64,000 bases of DNA from JAWPMV01 sp038527215 (GCA_038527215.1 JBCBGC010000004.1:1-64000), one strand, 5' to 3'; positions 35,259 to 44,276 are shown, numbered from the stretch's first letter. Notes: generated from the sequence alone by a model not told the origin. A program made the numbers and translations.

Positions 35259-36545
35259 TCACTTCACATACGGAAAGCGGCTCCCGCTATATACGGCAGC
35301 AGCACCCAGTTCTTCCTCAATGCGGAGCAGTTGGTTGTACTTGGCAATCCGGTCGCTACGAGAGGCAGATCCGGTTTTGATCTGGCCAGAGTTGAGGGCT
35401 ACCGCCAGGTCAGCGATGGTAGTATCTTCCGTTTCGCCAGAGCGGTGGCTAATGATGTTGGTGTAGGAGTGGCGGGTCGCCAGTTGTACGGCTTCGATGG
35501 TTTCGGTCAAAGAACCGATTTGGTTTACTTTCACCAGAATAGAGTTGGCTACGCCTTCATTGATGCCCCGCTGCAGGAAGTCAACGTTGGTTACAAAAAG
35601 GTCATCGCCAACCAACTGAACCGTATCTCCGATGGCATCGGTCAGTTTTTTCCAACCTGCCCAGTCATTTTCATCCAGTCCATCCTCGATAGATACGATG
35701 GGATAACGGTTACACCAATCCTGGTAAAAGCTCACCATATCTTCGGAAGTCAGTTCATCTCCGGTAGAGTGGTGGAAGACATAGCGATCCTTGTCCTTGT
35801 CGTAGAACTCAGAACTGGCACAATCCAGGGCAAAAAAGATATCTTCTCCCGGGCGATATCCCGCTGCTTCAATCGCTTGAGTAATGGTTTGCAGGGCTTC
35901 TTCGTTGGAAGAAAGGTTCGGAGCAAATCCTCCTTCGTCACCAACGTTGGTGCTCAGGCCTTTTTTCTTCAGTACTTTCTTTAGCGCATGGAACACTTCC
36001 GCTCCCATACGTAGGGCTTCCCGGAAGCTGTCTGCCTTGACGGGCATGATCATGAATTCCTGGATGTCCACGGAGTTATCCGCGTGGCTACCGCCGTTCA
36101 GGATGTTCATCAAAGGTACCGGCAGGTAGCGGCCATTTACGCCGCCTACGTAGCGGTATAGGGGTAAGCCGAGGTTATCAGCCGCGGCGCGGGCGGTGGC
36201 CAGAGAGGCTCCTAGCACGGCATTGGCGCCTAGTTTTCCTTTATTGGGGGTTCCGTCCAGTTCCAGTAGTTTGTGATCTATGGCTGCCTGATCGAAAACC
36301 AACATGCCTTCGAGCTCAGGTCCGATCACGTCATTGACATTTTGTACCGCTTGCAGGACCCCTTTACCAAGGTAGCGATCTCCTCCATCCCGCAATTCTA
36401 CTGCTTCGTGCATGCCGGTGCTGGCTCCAGAGGGAACGGCTGCTCTTCCCTGTACGCCATCTGAGGTTAATACTTCTACTTCTACAGTGGGATTACCTCG
36501 GGAGTCCAGAATTTCCCGGGCTTGTACGGCGACAATATGACTCAT
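35259..36545 (-). CDS. eno: enolase
   Basis: 428-aa glycolytic enolase (2-phosphoglycerate to phosphoenolpyruvate). The start is the ATG at 36545 (MSHIVAVQAREILDSRGNPTVEVEV). Conserved motifs: GAVLGASLA…, the substrate/metal loop SGASTGMHEAVELRDG, NILNGGSHADN, VGDEGGFAPNL, SIEDGLDENDW, VGDDLFVTN (catalytic Lys in SILVKVNQIG) and ISHRSGETEDTTIADLAVAL. The stop codon touches a family B repeat, so the coding end may once have been altered by the repeat, but length and C-terminus look normal. Confidence 0.97.
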   Translation of the reverse strand: MSHIVAVQAREILDSRGNPTVEVEVLTSDGVQGRAAVPSGASTGMHEAVELRDGGDRYLGKGVLQAVQNVNDVIGPELEGMLVFDQAAIDHKLLELDGTPNKGKLGANAVLGASLATARAAADNLGLPLYRYVGGVNGRYLPVPLMNILNGGSHADNSVDIQEFMIMPVKADSFREALRMGAEVFHALKKVLKKKGLSTNVGDEGGFAPNLSSNEEALQTITQAIEAAGYRPGEDIFFALDCASSEFYDKDKDRYVFHHSTGDELTSEDMVSFYQDWCNRYPIVSIEDGLDENDWAGWKKLTDAIGDTVQLVGDDLFVTNVDFLQRGINEGVANSILVKVNQIGSLTETIEAVQLATRHSYTNIISHRSGETEDTTIADLAVALNSGQIKTGSASRSDRIAKYNQLLRIEEELGAAAVYSGSRFPYVK

Positions 36546-36699
36546 AATGAAAAAGGTTTTTTGTGTAAATTTAAACTGACTTTTTCTTGCGCGGGTGAAG
36601 TTAAAAAATATTGCCAGAAAGCAAGATAGAAACCACCAAATCGACACATATTTCATCATATTTTTACATAAACCCCTTCATTTTCAAAACTTTATAGAA

Positions 36700-37512
36700 A
36701 TGCGCCAAAAGATTCGTGTTGCAGCCCTACAGATGAATTTGCACTGGCATGAGGCGGAGAAAAATCGCCTGGCGGCAGATCAGATGTTGGCGGAATTTTC
36801 GCAAGAGATAGACCTCTTACTCCTGCCGGAAATGTTTACCACCGGTTTCAGCATGAGCCCGGCAAAAATAGCTGAGACTGAGCAGGGACCTACCGTAGCC
36901 TGGATGCAGCAAGTAGCCGAGGCCCGGGAGTGTGTGGTAGGAGGCAGTGTGATCATCGAAGAAGGAGGGAACTATTTCAACCGCTTTTTGTGGGTGGACA
37001 AAAATGGCTTGCAAGCCCGCTATAATAAGCGGCATCTCTTTAGCATGGCTGGCGAAGATGGACCTTATACGGCCGGCACCGAAAATGTGATCCTGAATAT
37101 CCAGGGCTGGAAAGTCATGGCCCAAATATGCTATGACCTGCGCTTTCCGGTGTGGAGTCGCAACCAGGTCCAGGCGGATGGGGGCTTGCTATATGACTTA
37201 CTGATCTATGTCGCCAACTGGCCGCGACCCAGGGTGCGCCATTGGGAGAGTCTATTGCATGCGCGTGCCATAGAAAATCAAGCTTATGTGATAGGGGTAA
37301 ACCGGGTAGGGGAAGATCCCAATGGATTGAGCTATTCAGGCAGCAGCATGATCCTGGACCACATGGGAGACCGTATGGCTTACGAAACGGAAACTCCCCA
37401 ACTGCTACAAGCCGAACTCGATCCTGCTCCCATGGACCGCTACCGGGAAAAATTTCCCATTTGGCAGGATAGCGACGCTTTTTCCATTCAGGAACTACGC
37501 CTGACTTCCTAA
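36700..37512 (+). CDS. nitrilase-family amidase (omega-amidase, YafV-like)
   Basis: 270 aa from ATG 36700 (MRQKIRVAALQMNLHWHE). The nitrilase triad is present: Glu44 (LLPEMFTTGF), Lys110 (YNKRHLFSMAGE) and Cys144 (AQICYDLRFPVWSRN). The closest known group is omega-amidase/YafV, which hydrolyses 2-oxoglutaramate or 2-oxosuccinamate from methionine salvage and glutamine transamination. The N-terminal extension in frame to 36595 is unlikely. Its 3' end overlaps the convergent gene by 18 nt. Confidence 0.87.
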   Translation: MRQKIRVAALQMNLHWHEAEKNRLAADQMLAEFSQEIDLLLLPEMFTTGFSMSPAKIAETEQGPTVAWMQQVAEARECVVGGSVIIEEGGNYFNRFLWVDKNGLQARYNKRHLFSMAGEDGPYTAGTENVILNIQGWKVMAQICYDLRFPVWSRNQVQADGGLLYDLLIYVANWPRPRVRHWESLLHARAIENQAYVIGVNRVGEDPNGLSYSGSSMILDHMGDRMAYETETPQLLQAELDPAPMDRYREKFPIWQDSDAFSIQELRLTS

Positions 37513-38106
37513 TACCGACCGGATCTCTTGCCAGCTTTTGAGGCCTTGCTGCCCTAGCTTGGCATAGCTGTTCAAAGGGAGGTAGCGACTCAGTTTTATA
37601 TGCGGCCGGGAAAGCAAAGGCGCTGTTTCGTGGGAGGCTTCCATCTGGGCGAGGCTCACCTCTTTTTCTTCCCCCTGTATCCACCGCCAGGGATCTTCTC
37701 CCAGGTGGAGCATCCAACCTGAGGAAAGCTGGTGCCTCTTTTCCCAGAGCGTAGGGGCGAAGCTAGCTTGAAACCTACCTTTAAGGATGAAATGGAAACT
37801 CAGGCTATGCCCCCACATGATCAGCGCCCGGAATAAAAACCAATCTTCTTTTTCCAGGACAGAAGGGCAATCCAAGACCCGATAAGGAAAGGCCTGATAG
37901 TTTTCTCCCCGACTTCTTTTGCCCCGGCCTTGTCGGACCACCGCTGGCAGATGAGCATCCTGGCTCACCTCCGCCCACAATGCCTGATGCAGCAAAGCTA
38001 AGCGGCCTTCCAGTTTTGCCCAGACTTGTTGCTTGAGCGGCAAAAAGTCCCGGTCCTGAAATACGGCCCATTCTTCAGGACTGAGTTGTAGAGATTCAGG
38101 ATCCAT
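37495..38106 (-). CDS. hypothetical protein
   Basis: 203 aa from ATG 38106 (MDPESLQLSPEEWAVFQDRDF); the first in-frame ATG (38157) would overlap the upstream gene by 62 nt. No signal peptide or membrane helix. A central PYRVLDCPSVLEKEDWFLFRALIMWGHSLSFHFILKG pattern suggests an alpha/beta fold, but I do not know the family. It overlaps the upstream small membrane gene by 11 nt, so both are probably one transcript. Confidence 0.65.
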   Translation of the reverse strand: MDPESLQLSPEEWAVFQDRDFLPLKQQVWAKLEGRLALLHQALWAEVSQDAHLPAVVRQGRGKRSRGENYQAFPYRVLDCPSVLEKEDWFLFRALIMWGHSLSFHFILKGRFQASFAPTLWEKRHQLSSGWMLHLGEDPWRWIQGEEKEVSLAQMEASHETAPLLSRPHIKLSRYLPLNSYAKLGQQGLKSWQEIRSVLGSQA

Positions 38107-38326
38107 TTTCTTGTCGCTTTTTCCAGGCTGCGAGGGTACTTTCTTTGACGGCTTCACCGAAGACGGCTATGCCCGCATTGAAGACCGATAAACCCAGCGT
38201 ACCCAGGCCTACCCACCCATACCAGGCAGCTGCTTCCATTTTTAATATGATGGCCTGGCCCGCCAGGCTGAACCCGAGACCGATTAATACCAGCCCCAAG
38301 GGGGCCATCCATCGCCATTTCTCCAT
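38096..38326 (-). CDS. small membrane protein
   Basis: 76 aa with two hydrophobic segments (about 6-28 and 35-58) and a charged C-terminal tail (AAWKKRQENGS). No family recognised. Its end overlaps the start of the next gene downstream (37495-38106), so the pair looks like an operon. Confidence 0.6.
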   Translation of the reverse strand: MEKWRWMAPLGLVLIGLGFSLAGQAIILKMEAAAWYGWVGLGTLGLSVFNAGIAVFGEAVKESTLAAWKKRQENGS

Positions 38327-38600
38327 GATTTTTGGGTTGAGGGGTCTATCTTGCCGACCCTAAAATGAGCAATTTAATGTAACAGGGGACCATTTAGCGT
38401 TTTTTGATGGAAAAAAAATACCCTGAGCCTCATTTTATTGACACGAAAAATTAAGTCTCCTGAGCCTTTCCTCTCTTCGGTTATCCCTTCTCAAGGCCCC
38501 GATTACCTCTATAACTGCCATTTTTCCCAAAAGTTGAATTCCCAACGGTTAGACCAGGCTACAAATTAGGGCTGTGGGAAAGTTAAATATTACACAGGTT
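38327..38600. other. gene-free stretch
   Basis: About 270 bp, A/T-richer than its surroundings, without open frames of coding quality. It starts the 567-bp gap between the small membrane gene and the phosphatase gene. The second half of that gap holds the candidate RNA listed next. Confidence 0.4.
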
Positions 38601-38804
38601 GGCTTTTTTATTTATTGTACTTTGTGGAAGGGGGATTACATCCCATATTGTGAATGTAAAGCGAAACAAATAGCAACTCCTTGATGCTGAGAGATAATGA
38701 TAGCTGTTAGTAAACGAGTTCAGCATAAAGAAATTTAGGTTTAGGTTAATTTGGGTTGTGTTTTTGTTTGTGTTGGCTCCCTCTCTGGAGGGAGCTATTT
38801 TTTT
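38600..38804 (+). ncRNA. candidate small RNA (promoter-like motif to terminator, no frame)
   Basis: TTGG at 38599-38602 and TACTTTG at 38618-38624 resemble a promoter, though the 15-nt spacing is short for this phylum. About 150 nt follow with no usable open frame, a possible ATGCTGA/TCAGCAT stem and a strong terminator (38776-38804). A free-standing terminator not preceded by a gene argues for an RNA gene. Size alone would allow 6S RNA, but I cannot see the family's fold. Confidence 0.35.
38776..38804 (+). terminator. intrinsic terminator without upstream gene
   Basis: Stem GCTCCCTC / GAGGGAGC with a TCTG loop, then TATTTTTTT. The nearest plus-strand gene upstream ends at 37512, more than 1.2 kb away. 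Confidence 0.85.
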
Positions 38805-38868
38805 GCCGTTAGGCGGGTAATGTTAACCATTCTCCTCTAATAGGTCTAGGAAAGGCACCTTCTTTGCG

Positions 38869-38876
38869 TATCTTTC
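38869..38876 (+). promoter_or_regulatory. candidate -7 element (TATCTTTC)
   Basis: One mismatch to TAnnTTTG, 18 bp before the ATG at 38894. It rules out the upstream TTG at 38864 as start. No -33 motif was seen. Confidence 0.4.
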
Positions 38877-38893
38877 GTAACAGTAGGAAAAGT

Positions 38894-39751
38894 ATGTGGG
38901 AAACACTTGAATTCTTAAAGGAACTGGCACAGGATGCTGGGGCCATTATGTTGCAGCATTGGCGGCGGGACCTTCAGGTCACCACCAAGCACAACGGCAC
39001 CCCCGTATCCCAGGTAGATCTGGCCATCAGTCAGATGGCCTGCCAGCGCATTCAAGCCGCTTTCCCCGAACACGTCCTGCTCACAGAGGAAACCTTCCAC
39101 CCCTCCAAACTTCCCGCAGAGAAAGGCTTTATCATTGATGAATTAGATGGCACCAATGCCTTTATCCATGGCAAAGCCGGATTTGTATTTCAAGTAGCCT
39201 ACTTTGAAAATTATGACCAGCTCAAACTGGCCCTGATCTTTGACCCGGTTCGGGAGATTTTGGTCTACGCCATCAAGGATAAGGGAGCCTGGATTGAGAA
39301 GAAAGGCGCGGCGCGTCAGGCGGTCATGCCTCGGATCAGACGTTGGCGGGACCTGAAGTTTGCCAACCATCGCCTCTATATGCCGCCCACTTTGCGGAAG
39401 GTTTATGCCATGCTGGGCGTTTCTCAGGAAAATATCGTGCCTACTGGCAGCATCGGGAGCAAAAGTATGTCCTTTGCCTTGGGAGAAGTGCACGTTTTGG
39501 TAGGGCTGAACCGCCGCATGCCTTTTTGGGATATCGCTCCGGGAATTTTGCTGCTCCAGGAATTGGGTTACTCCTTTTCTCACCTGACAGGCGAAAAAAT
39601 AACCCTGTTTCCCGAAGATAATGATCTGGCTTTTGGCTACCTGGTCTGCCCACCACAATTTGAAGCCAAGGCGCGGAAAGAACTGGAGTGGATGGTCAAA
39701 AAGCTACGCCCCACCCGGACCACCCCTCAATTTTCTCTGCAGGAAAGCTAG
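38894..39751 (+). CDS. inositol-monophosphatase-family phosphatase (CysQ-like)
   Basis: 285 aa from ATG 38894. Li+-sensitive, Mg2+-dependent phosphatase family: metal-site motifs LTEET, DELDGTNAFIHG and C-terminal WDIAPGILLLQELG (WDxAxG). These sugar- or nucleotide-phosphatases include inositol monophosphatase and 3'(2'),5'-bisphosphate nucleotidase (CysQ); which one cannot be decided. Soluble, cytoplasmic, single gene. Confidence 0.85.
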   Translation: MWETLEFLKELAQDAGAIMLQHWRRDLQVTTKHNGTPVSQVDLAISQMACQRIQAAFPEHVLLTEETFHPSKLPAEKGFIIDELDGTNAFIHGKAGFVFQVAYFENYDQLKLALIFDPVREILVYAIKDKGAWIEKKGAARQAVMPRIRRWRDLKFANHRLYMPPTLRKVYAMLGVSQENIVPTGSIGSKSMSFALGEVHVLVGLNRRMPFWDIAPGILLLQELGYSFSHLTGEKITLFPEDNDLAFGYLVCPPQFEAKARKELEWMVKKLRPTRTTPQFSLQES

Positions 39752-39968
39752 GCCTCTGATGAGGCTTGGTCTGCCAATTTAGCTTTCTGCAACTCTCCTC
39801 TTCCCGATTGGATTTTCATTTCCCAAGCTTTGGTCCATATTTCCCTGCCATGTCACGACGGCAAGGCGAACCATGCTTACGCTGGGGGAAAGAAATTTTT
39901 TTGCATACATCTTCCAGAGCGGCAGGGGATGATACCGCTTAGATATGGACATTCAAGGTTTGGAGGGC

Positions 39969-40811
39969 TTAATCCTTGGGCGTGAAGCGCATTCTGACGC
40001 GCACGAGCTGTCGCTTATCCTCCGAAGAAGGGGTAAACTGCCAGGTGCGGATGGTTTCTATGCCTTCTTTTCTGAGGGTCGGATGCTGGTTAGGGAGCGC
40101 CCGCACTGAGAAGACACTTCCATCAGGTTCTATCCAGAAATCAAACGTCATTTCCACCGTACTATCAGCCGTAATATCTGGTTCGGCCATGCGGAGCGGA
40201 CGACGATTGCCCATGCCCATTTCACCGCTTTCCTGGCCGAAAACGAATTTATTGGTCGGCAGAAGGGTCGTGGGAGTTTCGGTTGCGGTCCTTTGAACGC
40301 GACTTTGATCGGTTTCCGCAGGCTCGGAAAAATCAGAGGGTTCTAATTCGGGGGCGGCCTCCGCACTTCTGGCCGGGGCCTTTTCCTCTTTTTCGAATAA
40401 TTCTTCTACTCTGGCCCTGCGGGTATCCTCGGTCACCGGATCAAGGGTGGGGGGAGGAGTAGGTTTGCGCTCGGTTCTACGCTCGCTTACCACGGGCTCT
40501 AGCACCGGAACCTTGGGTTGGGTTTTGAAATTCAGGCGAAACAATTGCTGCCGTTGGGCTTTTATCTCGATCACCTCCTCCTTGATTTCTGTGCCATTAT
40601 CCGCGATGATGAGGTGAGTGCCTTGTAACAGAGAAAAGCTCCGCATCTCTCCCGCTTTTAATTCTACGCCTTCTTGATCATCGATCTGCAGGTAGCAAGC
40701 CTGGTTGACCCGAAGAAGGAGTTTTCCGTGCGTATCCTGGGCATGCAGGTGGGAGAGCGGTAAGAGAAGGATCAAACTCAAGAGAACAGGAGATAAAAGG
40801 CGCATACGCAT
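39969..40811 (-). CDS. secreted protein with TonB-like C-terminal domain
   Basis: 280 aa with a signal peptide (ends at LHAQ). Residues about 25-95 form a beta-rich domain (KLLLRVNQACYLQIDDQEG). A Pro/Glu/Arg-rich linker follows (about 95-190), then a C-terminal domain WIEPDGSVFSVRALPNQHPTLRKEGIETIRTWQFTPS, the pattern of TonB_C/AgmX-type domains. Having a cleavable signal instead of a TonB anchor is unusual, so it may act in the periplasm as a partner of a secretion or gliding complex. Function not known. Confidence 0.65.
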   Translation of the reverse strand: MRMRLLSPVLLSLILLLPLSHLHAQDTHGKLLLRVNQACYLQIDDQEGVELKAGEMRSFSLLQGTHLIIADNGTEIKEEVIEIKAQRQQLFRLNFKTQPKVPVLEPVVSERRTERKPTPPPTLDPVTEDTRRARVEELFEKEEKAPARSAEAAPELEPSDFSEPAETDQSRVQRTATETPTTLLPTNKFVFGQESGEMGMGNRRPLRMAEPDITADSTVEMTFDFWIEPDGSVFSVRALPNQHPTLRKEGIETIRTWQFTPSSEDKRQLVRVRMRFTPKD

Positions 40812-41029
40812 AGGTGAGAAAATTTGAGCAAATGAGGTATGATAGGTTTATATGTTGGACGAAAGGCGTGCAAACAAGTTACAACTTACCCTATAGGAGT
40901 GACCAGACCCGCTTAAAGAAGGATGCATGGACCTGGAAAAAAATATAGGCTTTTTCGGAAAGGCTTTTGAGAAAACTTAGCCCGAAAGCGCCTTTCTTGC
41001 TACCTTAAGCGAGCTTGATTGACGCGACA

Positions 41030-41431
41030 GTGAGCTATAAAATCCGATTAACCACAGAAGAAACCTACATTTTGGCGGACAAAATGCAGGAAGTGAGCCA
41101 GAAAAAGCTTTCCAGGCGCTTGTTGGCTATTTCTTTGCGACACTTCGGCTATAAAATCAAGGATATCAGCCTCATCGTGGGGGTCAGTGAAAAAACGGTA
41201 ACCAAATGGATTAAGCTCTTCCTCGAAGGAGGATTTGATGCTTTATTGACCCTAAAGTACGAACCCAAAGAAAGCTCCCGCTTACAGCCCCATAAAGAAG
41301 CCATCCGACAATACCGCTTAGCCCATCCAGCAGCACGTCTGGAAGAAGTCCGCCGTTGGCTGAAAGAAGAAAAAGGCGTAGAGGTTGAATATAGCTGGTT
41401 GTACCGCTATATCGATCGCTATGATTTGTGA
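41030..41431 (+). CDS. stand-alone helix-turn-helix protein, IS630-transposase-like N-domain
   Basis: 133 aa if started at GTG 41030 (TTG 41015 is also in frame; there is no early ATG). The sequence RRLLAISLRHFGYKIKDISLIVGVSEKTVTKWIKLFLEGGFDALL and a second winged part (YRLAHPAARLEEVRRWLKEEKGVEVEYSWLYRYI) match the two DNA-binding domains at the front of IS630/Tc1-type transposases. The DDE catalytic domain is missing: the frame stops and a convergent esterase gene overlaps by 13 nt. Either a domesticated regulator or a transposase remnant; no inverted repeats seen. Confidence 0.65.
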   Translation: MSYKIRLTTEETYILADKMQEVSQKKLSRRLLAISLRHFGYKIKDISLIVGVSEKTVTKWIKLFLEGGFDALLTLKYEPKESSRLQPHKEAIRQYRLAHPAARLEEVRRWLKEEKGVEVEYSWLYRYIDRYDL

Positions 41432-42366
41432 GGAGCTTTGATGCGGTTTTCTGAGGCCGAAATGCCTACCTGGGCCATGCTGCGGAGAAAAGCGGCTCCC
41501 TCTACCAAAGCTTTGTCTGCTTCCGGCACCGTTCCCCAAAAGAGTTGCCACACATGCATGGTTTCTTCCCACAAGGACAAATTGACCGCTACCTTGGCTT
41601 TTTTCAGGGCGCGCTGAAGCCGAATGGCGTCATCGGTCAGCACTTCGGTAGTACTGGCCTGGATATAGGTAGGAGATAAGCCGGACAAATCCGCGAACAG
41701 CGGCGAAACCATGGGATGTCGCAGGGATTCTTTGCCTGCATATACCAGGGCCCAGTCCAGGACTTTTTCCGGACAGACGATGGGATCTGTGTCTTTGTAC
41801 AAAACCGCAGAAGCTCCGGAAAAGCTGAGGTCCACCCAGGGAGAAAAGAGCAGACAGGCTGCCGGTAAAGGCAAGCCCATGGCTTTCAACGTTACTTGCA
41901 GGGAAAGGGCCAGACCGCCCCCGGCAGAATCTCCCGCCAGCACGATATGGCCCGGCTCAAATCCTTGAGCCAGCAGGTACTGATAACTGGCCACGGCATC
42001 TTCCAGTCCGGCAGGAAAGGGATGCTCCGGCGCCAGCCGATAATCAAAAATGAGACATTGCAGTTCTGCTTTCTGGGCGAGGCGGGCTGCCAGACCCTGG
42101 TGAGTCTGAGTAGAGCCTACGGCAAATCCTCCTCCATGGAGGAATAGCACGACCTTATCTTTGTCTGCGCCTTGCGGACGCAGCCAGGCCGCGGGAATAC
42201 GACCGATTTGAAACGATTCTTTGGTTACACCTCCCGGGAGGAAGAGTAAGCGAGAGGCGGAATCCAACACTTTTCTTAGCTTCGGAATCCCTTCAATCTC
42301 CAGGCTGGCCGTCTTTCTGAGACGCGCAGCTCCCCACTGCAAGAGTGTATGTTGAAGTCCAGGCAT
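41419..42366 (-). CDS. alpha/beta hydrolase, HSL-type (family IV) esterase
   Basis: 315 aa. The oxyanion motif HGGGFAVG, nucleophile GDSAGGG, acid in TTEVLTDDA and the final His in ETMHVWQLF form the hormone-sensitive-lipase-type catalytic set. It hydrolyses short-chain esters. No signal peptide. The 3' end overlaps the orphan HTH gene by 13 nt. Confidence 0.88.
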   Translation of the reverse strand: MPGLQHTLLQWGAARLRKTASLEIEGIPKLRKVLDSASRLLFLPGGVTKESFQIGRIPAAWLRPQGADKDKVVLFLHGGGFAVGSTQTHQGLAARLAQKAELQCLIFDYRLAPEHPFPAGLEDAVASYQYLLAQGFEPGHIVLAGDSAGGGLALSLQVTLKAMGLPLPAACLLFSPWVDLSFSGASAVLYKDTDPIVCPEKVLDWALVYAGKESLRHPMVSPLFADLSGLSPTYIQASTTEVLTDDAIRLQRALKKAKVAVNLSLWEETMHVWQLFWGTVPEADKALVEGAAFLRSMAQVGISASENRIKAPHKS

Positions 42367-42470
42367 AGGCCAATTCTTGTAGTCCTTTTACCCTGAAACT
42401 AAGATTTTGTTGCCGGAATGCGAAATGCGGCACAAGGATTTCAGGGCAAAAAAGCCTCCGTTTTCCGCCC

Positions 42471-44276
42471 TTAAGCGGCCAATAATCCCGCTAACACCGC
42501 GGTCAAAAAGGCCGCTACCGTACCGCCCAGAAGCGCCCGTAAACCCAGCTCAGAGAGCAGTTGTCTTTGGTTGGGAGCCAGGGCGCTGATTCCGCCAATC
42601 TGAATGCCAATGGAAGAGAAATTAGCGAAGCCGCAGAGGGCGTAAGTGGAGATAATCAGGGACTTATAGTGGGTAAGCGCTCCGGTATTCTTCATATTGC
42701 CCAGGGACTCGTAAGCCACAAATTCATTGGCCACGGTCTTTTCTCCGAGCAGTTGTCCGACCAGCAACATATCCTCTGCTGGAACCCCCATCAGCCAGGC
42801 AAGAGGAGAGAAGACTAAGCCAAAGATATATTCGAGGCCAAAAGCTTGAAATTTTCCATCTGTAGCCTGCACTACCCAGTCGTTTAAACCGGTGCTTGCT
42901 CCGATCATATCGCCCAGGAAGTAGTTTACCATTTTGATCAGCGCGAGGAAGACCAGCAGCATCACTCCGACATTGATGGCCAACTTGAGGCCTTCGGTGG
43001 TACCATTGGCGATGGCATCCAATATGTTGCTTCCGATCTTATCCTTAGGTACCCGTAAATCCTTCAGAACTTCCTCGGTTTCCGGGACCAGCATCTTTGC
43101 TGCCACCAGGGCGGCTGGCGCTGACATGATGGAAGCGGTCAGCAGGTGTGTCGCAAAAAGGGTTTGCTCTTCTATGCTGTCTCCTCCCAAATAACCAATG
43201 TATGCGCCAAAGACGCTACCAGCAATCGTCGCCATGCCCCCTGTCATCAGGGCCATAACCTCTGAACGGGTCATTTTGGGAAGATATGGTTTGATCAGGA
43301 GGGGACTTTCGGTTTGCCCTAAAAAGATGTTGCCCGCAGCCGCCAAACTTTCCGCCCCGGACAGGCGCATGAACTTACTCAACAACCAGGCGAAGCCGTA
43401 AACGATTTTTTGCAAAACCCCTAAATAATAAAGGATAGAGGTTACCGCTGAGAAAAAGACAATGATGGGCAATACCTGAAAGGCAAAAATATAGCCTGAA
43501 GTGGGGATGTCCACCAGGCTGTCAAAGAGGAAACGGGAGCCATCAAGCGTAAAACTGAGAAAGGTAACAAAGCCGCCAGCCATCCAGCCAAAGGCATCGC
43601 TTACGCCAGGGGCTTTCAGGACCAGCAGGGCAAAAATCAATTGCAGGCCCATACCTATGCCCACCAGGTTCCAGTCAATTTTCTGCCGGTTGGTACTGAA
43701 TAGCCAGCATATGCCTAGCAGGACTAAAATCCCCATGAGGGCACGGAGGACGCTGCTAATGCTAAATCCTTCTTTAACCAGTTCTGCCCGCCCCCCTAGT
43801 AACCATTGTTCAGCACTACTGGCCAGCCTGACATTTCCCCGATCGTCTTTGGCTACAGCAAAAACAGCCTGACGCCTTTGGGAGGAAAGTCCGTCGATAG
43901 ACTGACGGGCTACCTCGCGACCCTCATGAAAAAGGAGGAGGGAGGCTGAATTGTCTTTTACCAAATAGGCCAGTGAGTCAATAGATGTTTCTACAGGCAG
44001 GAGCTCATAAAAAAGGTGCAGAGAATCTCCTTTCAGCGCCCAGGTGCCGGATTGAAAAACGGAATCCTGGACCACGATCAGATCAAAACTATGGTCGGCC
44101 CGCATATCCAAATAGTCTCCACTGGTGAGCGCGTATGCGGATTCTCCTGAGCTGAGCTGAGTTTCTTCTAAAGACCAACGAAAGACGAGATCAGATTCCT
44201 CAATAGGGTTGGCAAAACCGTTTGTTGCCAGCATCAGACTTACTGAAACCAGCAGGATGCGCCAAAGCCGGGTCAT
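42471..44276 (-). CDS. NupC/CNT nucleoside transporter with extra periplasmic N-domain
   Basis: 601 aa from ATG 44276. The C-terminal ~400 aa are a concentrative nucleoside transporter: AAAGNIFLGQTESPLLIKPYL, MTRSEVMALMTGGMATIAGSVFGAYI, ALCGFANFSSIGIQIGG. In front is a signal peptide (MTRLWRILLVSVSLMLATNGFAN) and about 140 aa of beta-rich periplasmic sequence (VFRWSLEETQL…LHLFYELLPVE) that standard NupC (about 400 aa) lacks, resembling a lipocalin-like fold. Na+- or H+-coupled nucleoside uptake is expected. The front domain could bind substrate; this is inference. An in-frame ATG at 44321 is possible. Confidence 0.88.
   Translation of the reverse strand: MTRLWRILLVSVSLMLATNGFANPIEESDLVFRWSLEETQLSSGESAYALTSGDYLDMRADHSFDLIVVQDSVFQSGTWALKGDSLHLFYELLPVETSIDSLAYLVKDNSASLLLFHEGREVARQSIDGLSSQRRQAVFAVAKDDRGNVRLASSAEQWLLGGRAELVKEGFSISSVLRALMGILVLLGICWLFSTNRQKIDWNLVGIGMGLQLIFALLVLKAPGVSDAFGWMAGGFVTFLSFTLDGSRFLFDSLVDIPTSGYIFAFQVLPIIVFFSAVTSILYYLGVLQKIVYGFAWLLSKFMRLSGAESLAAAGNIFLGQTESPLLIKPYLPKMTRSEVMALMTGGMATIAGSVFGAYIGYLGGDSIEEQTLFATHLLTASIMSAPAALVAAKMLVPETEEVLKDLRVPKDKIGSNILDAIANGTTEGLKLAINVGVMLLVFLALIKMVNYFLGDMIGASTGLNDWVVQATDGKFQAFGLEYIFGLVFSPLAWLMGVPAEDMLLVGQLLGEKTVANEFVAYESLGNMKNTGALTHYKSLIISTYALCGFANFSSIGIQIGGISALAPNQRQLLSELGLRALLGGTVAAFLTAVLAGLLAA

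Noticed and set aside
38600..38804. Firm identification as 6S RNA
   Set aside because: Size and isolation fit, but I could not draw the closed stem with central bubble from the sequence by eye.
41015..41431. Complete insertion sequence around the HTH gene
   Set aside because: No DDE catalytic part, no terminal inverted repeats and no target duplication seen on either side.
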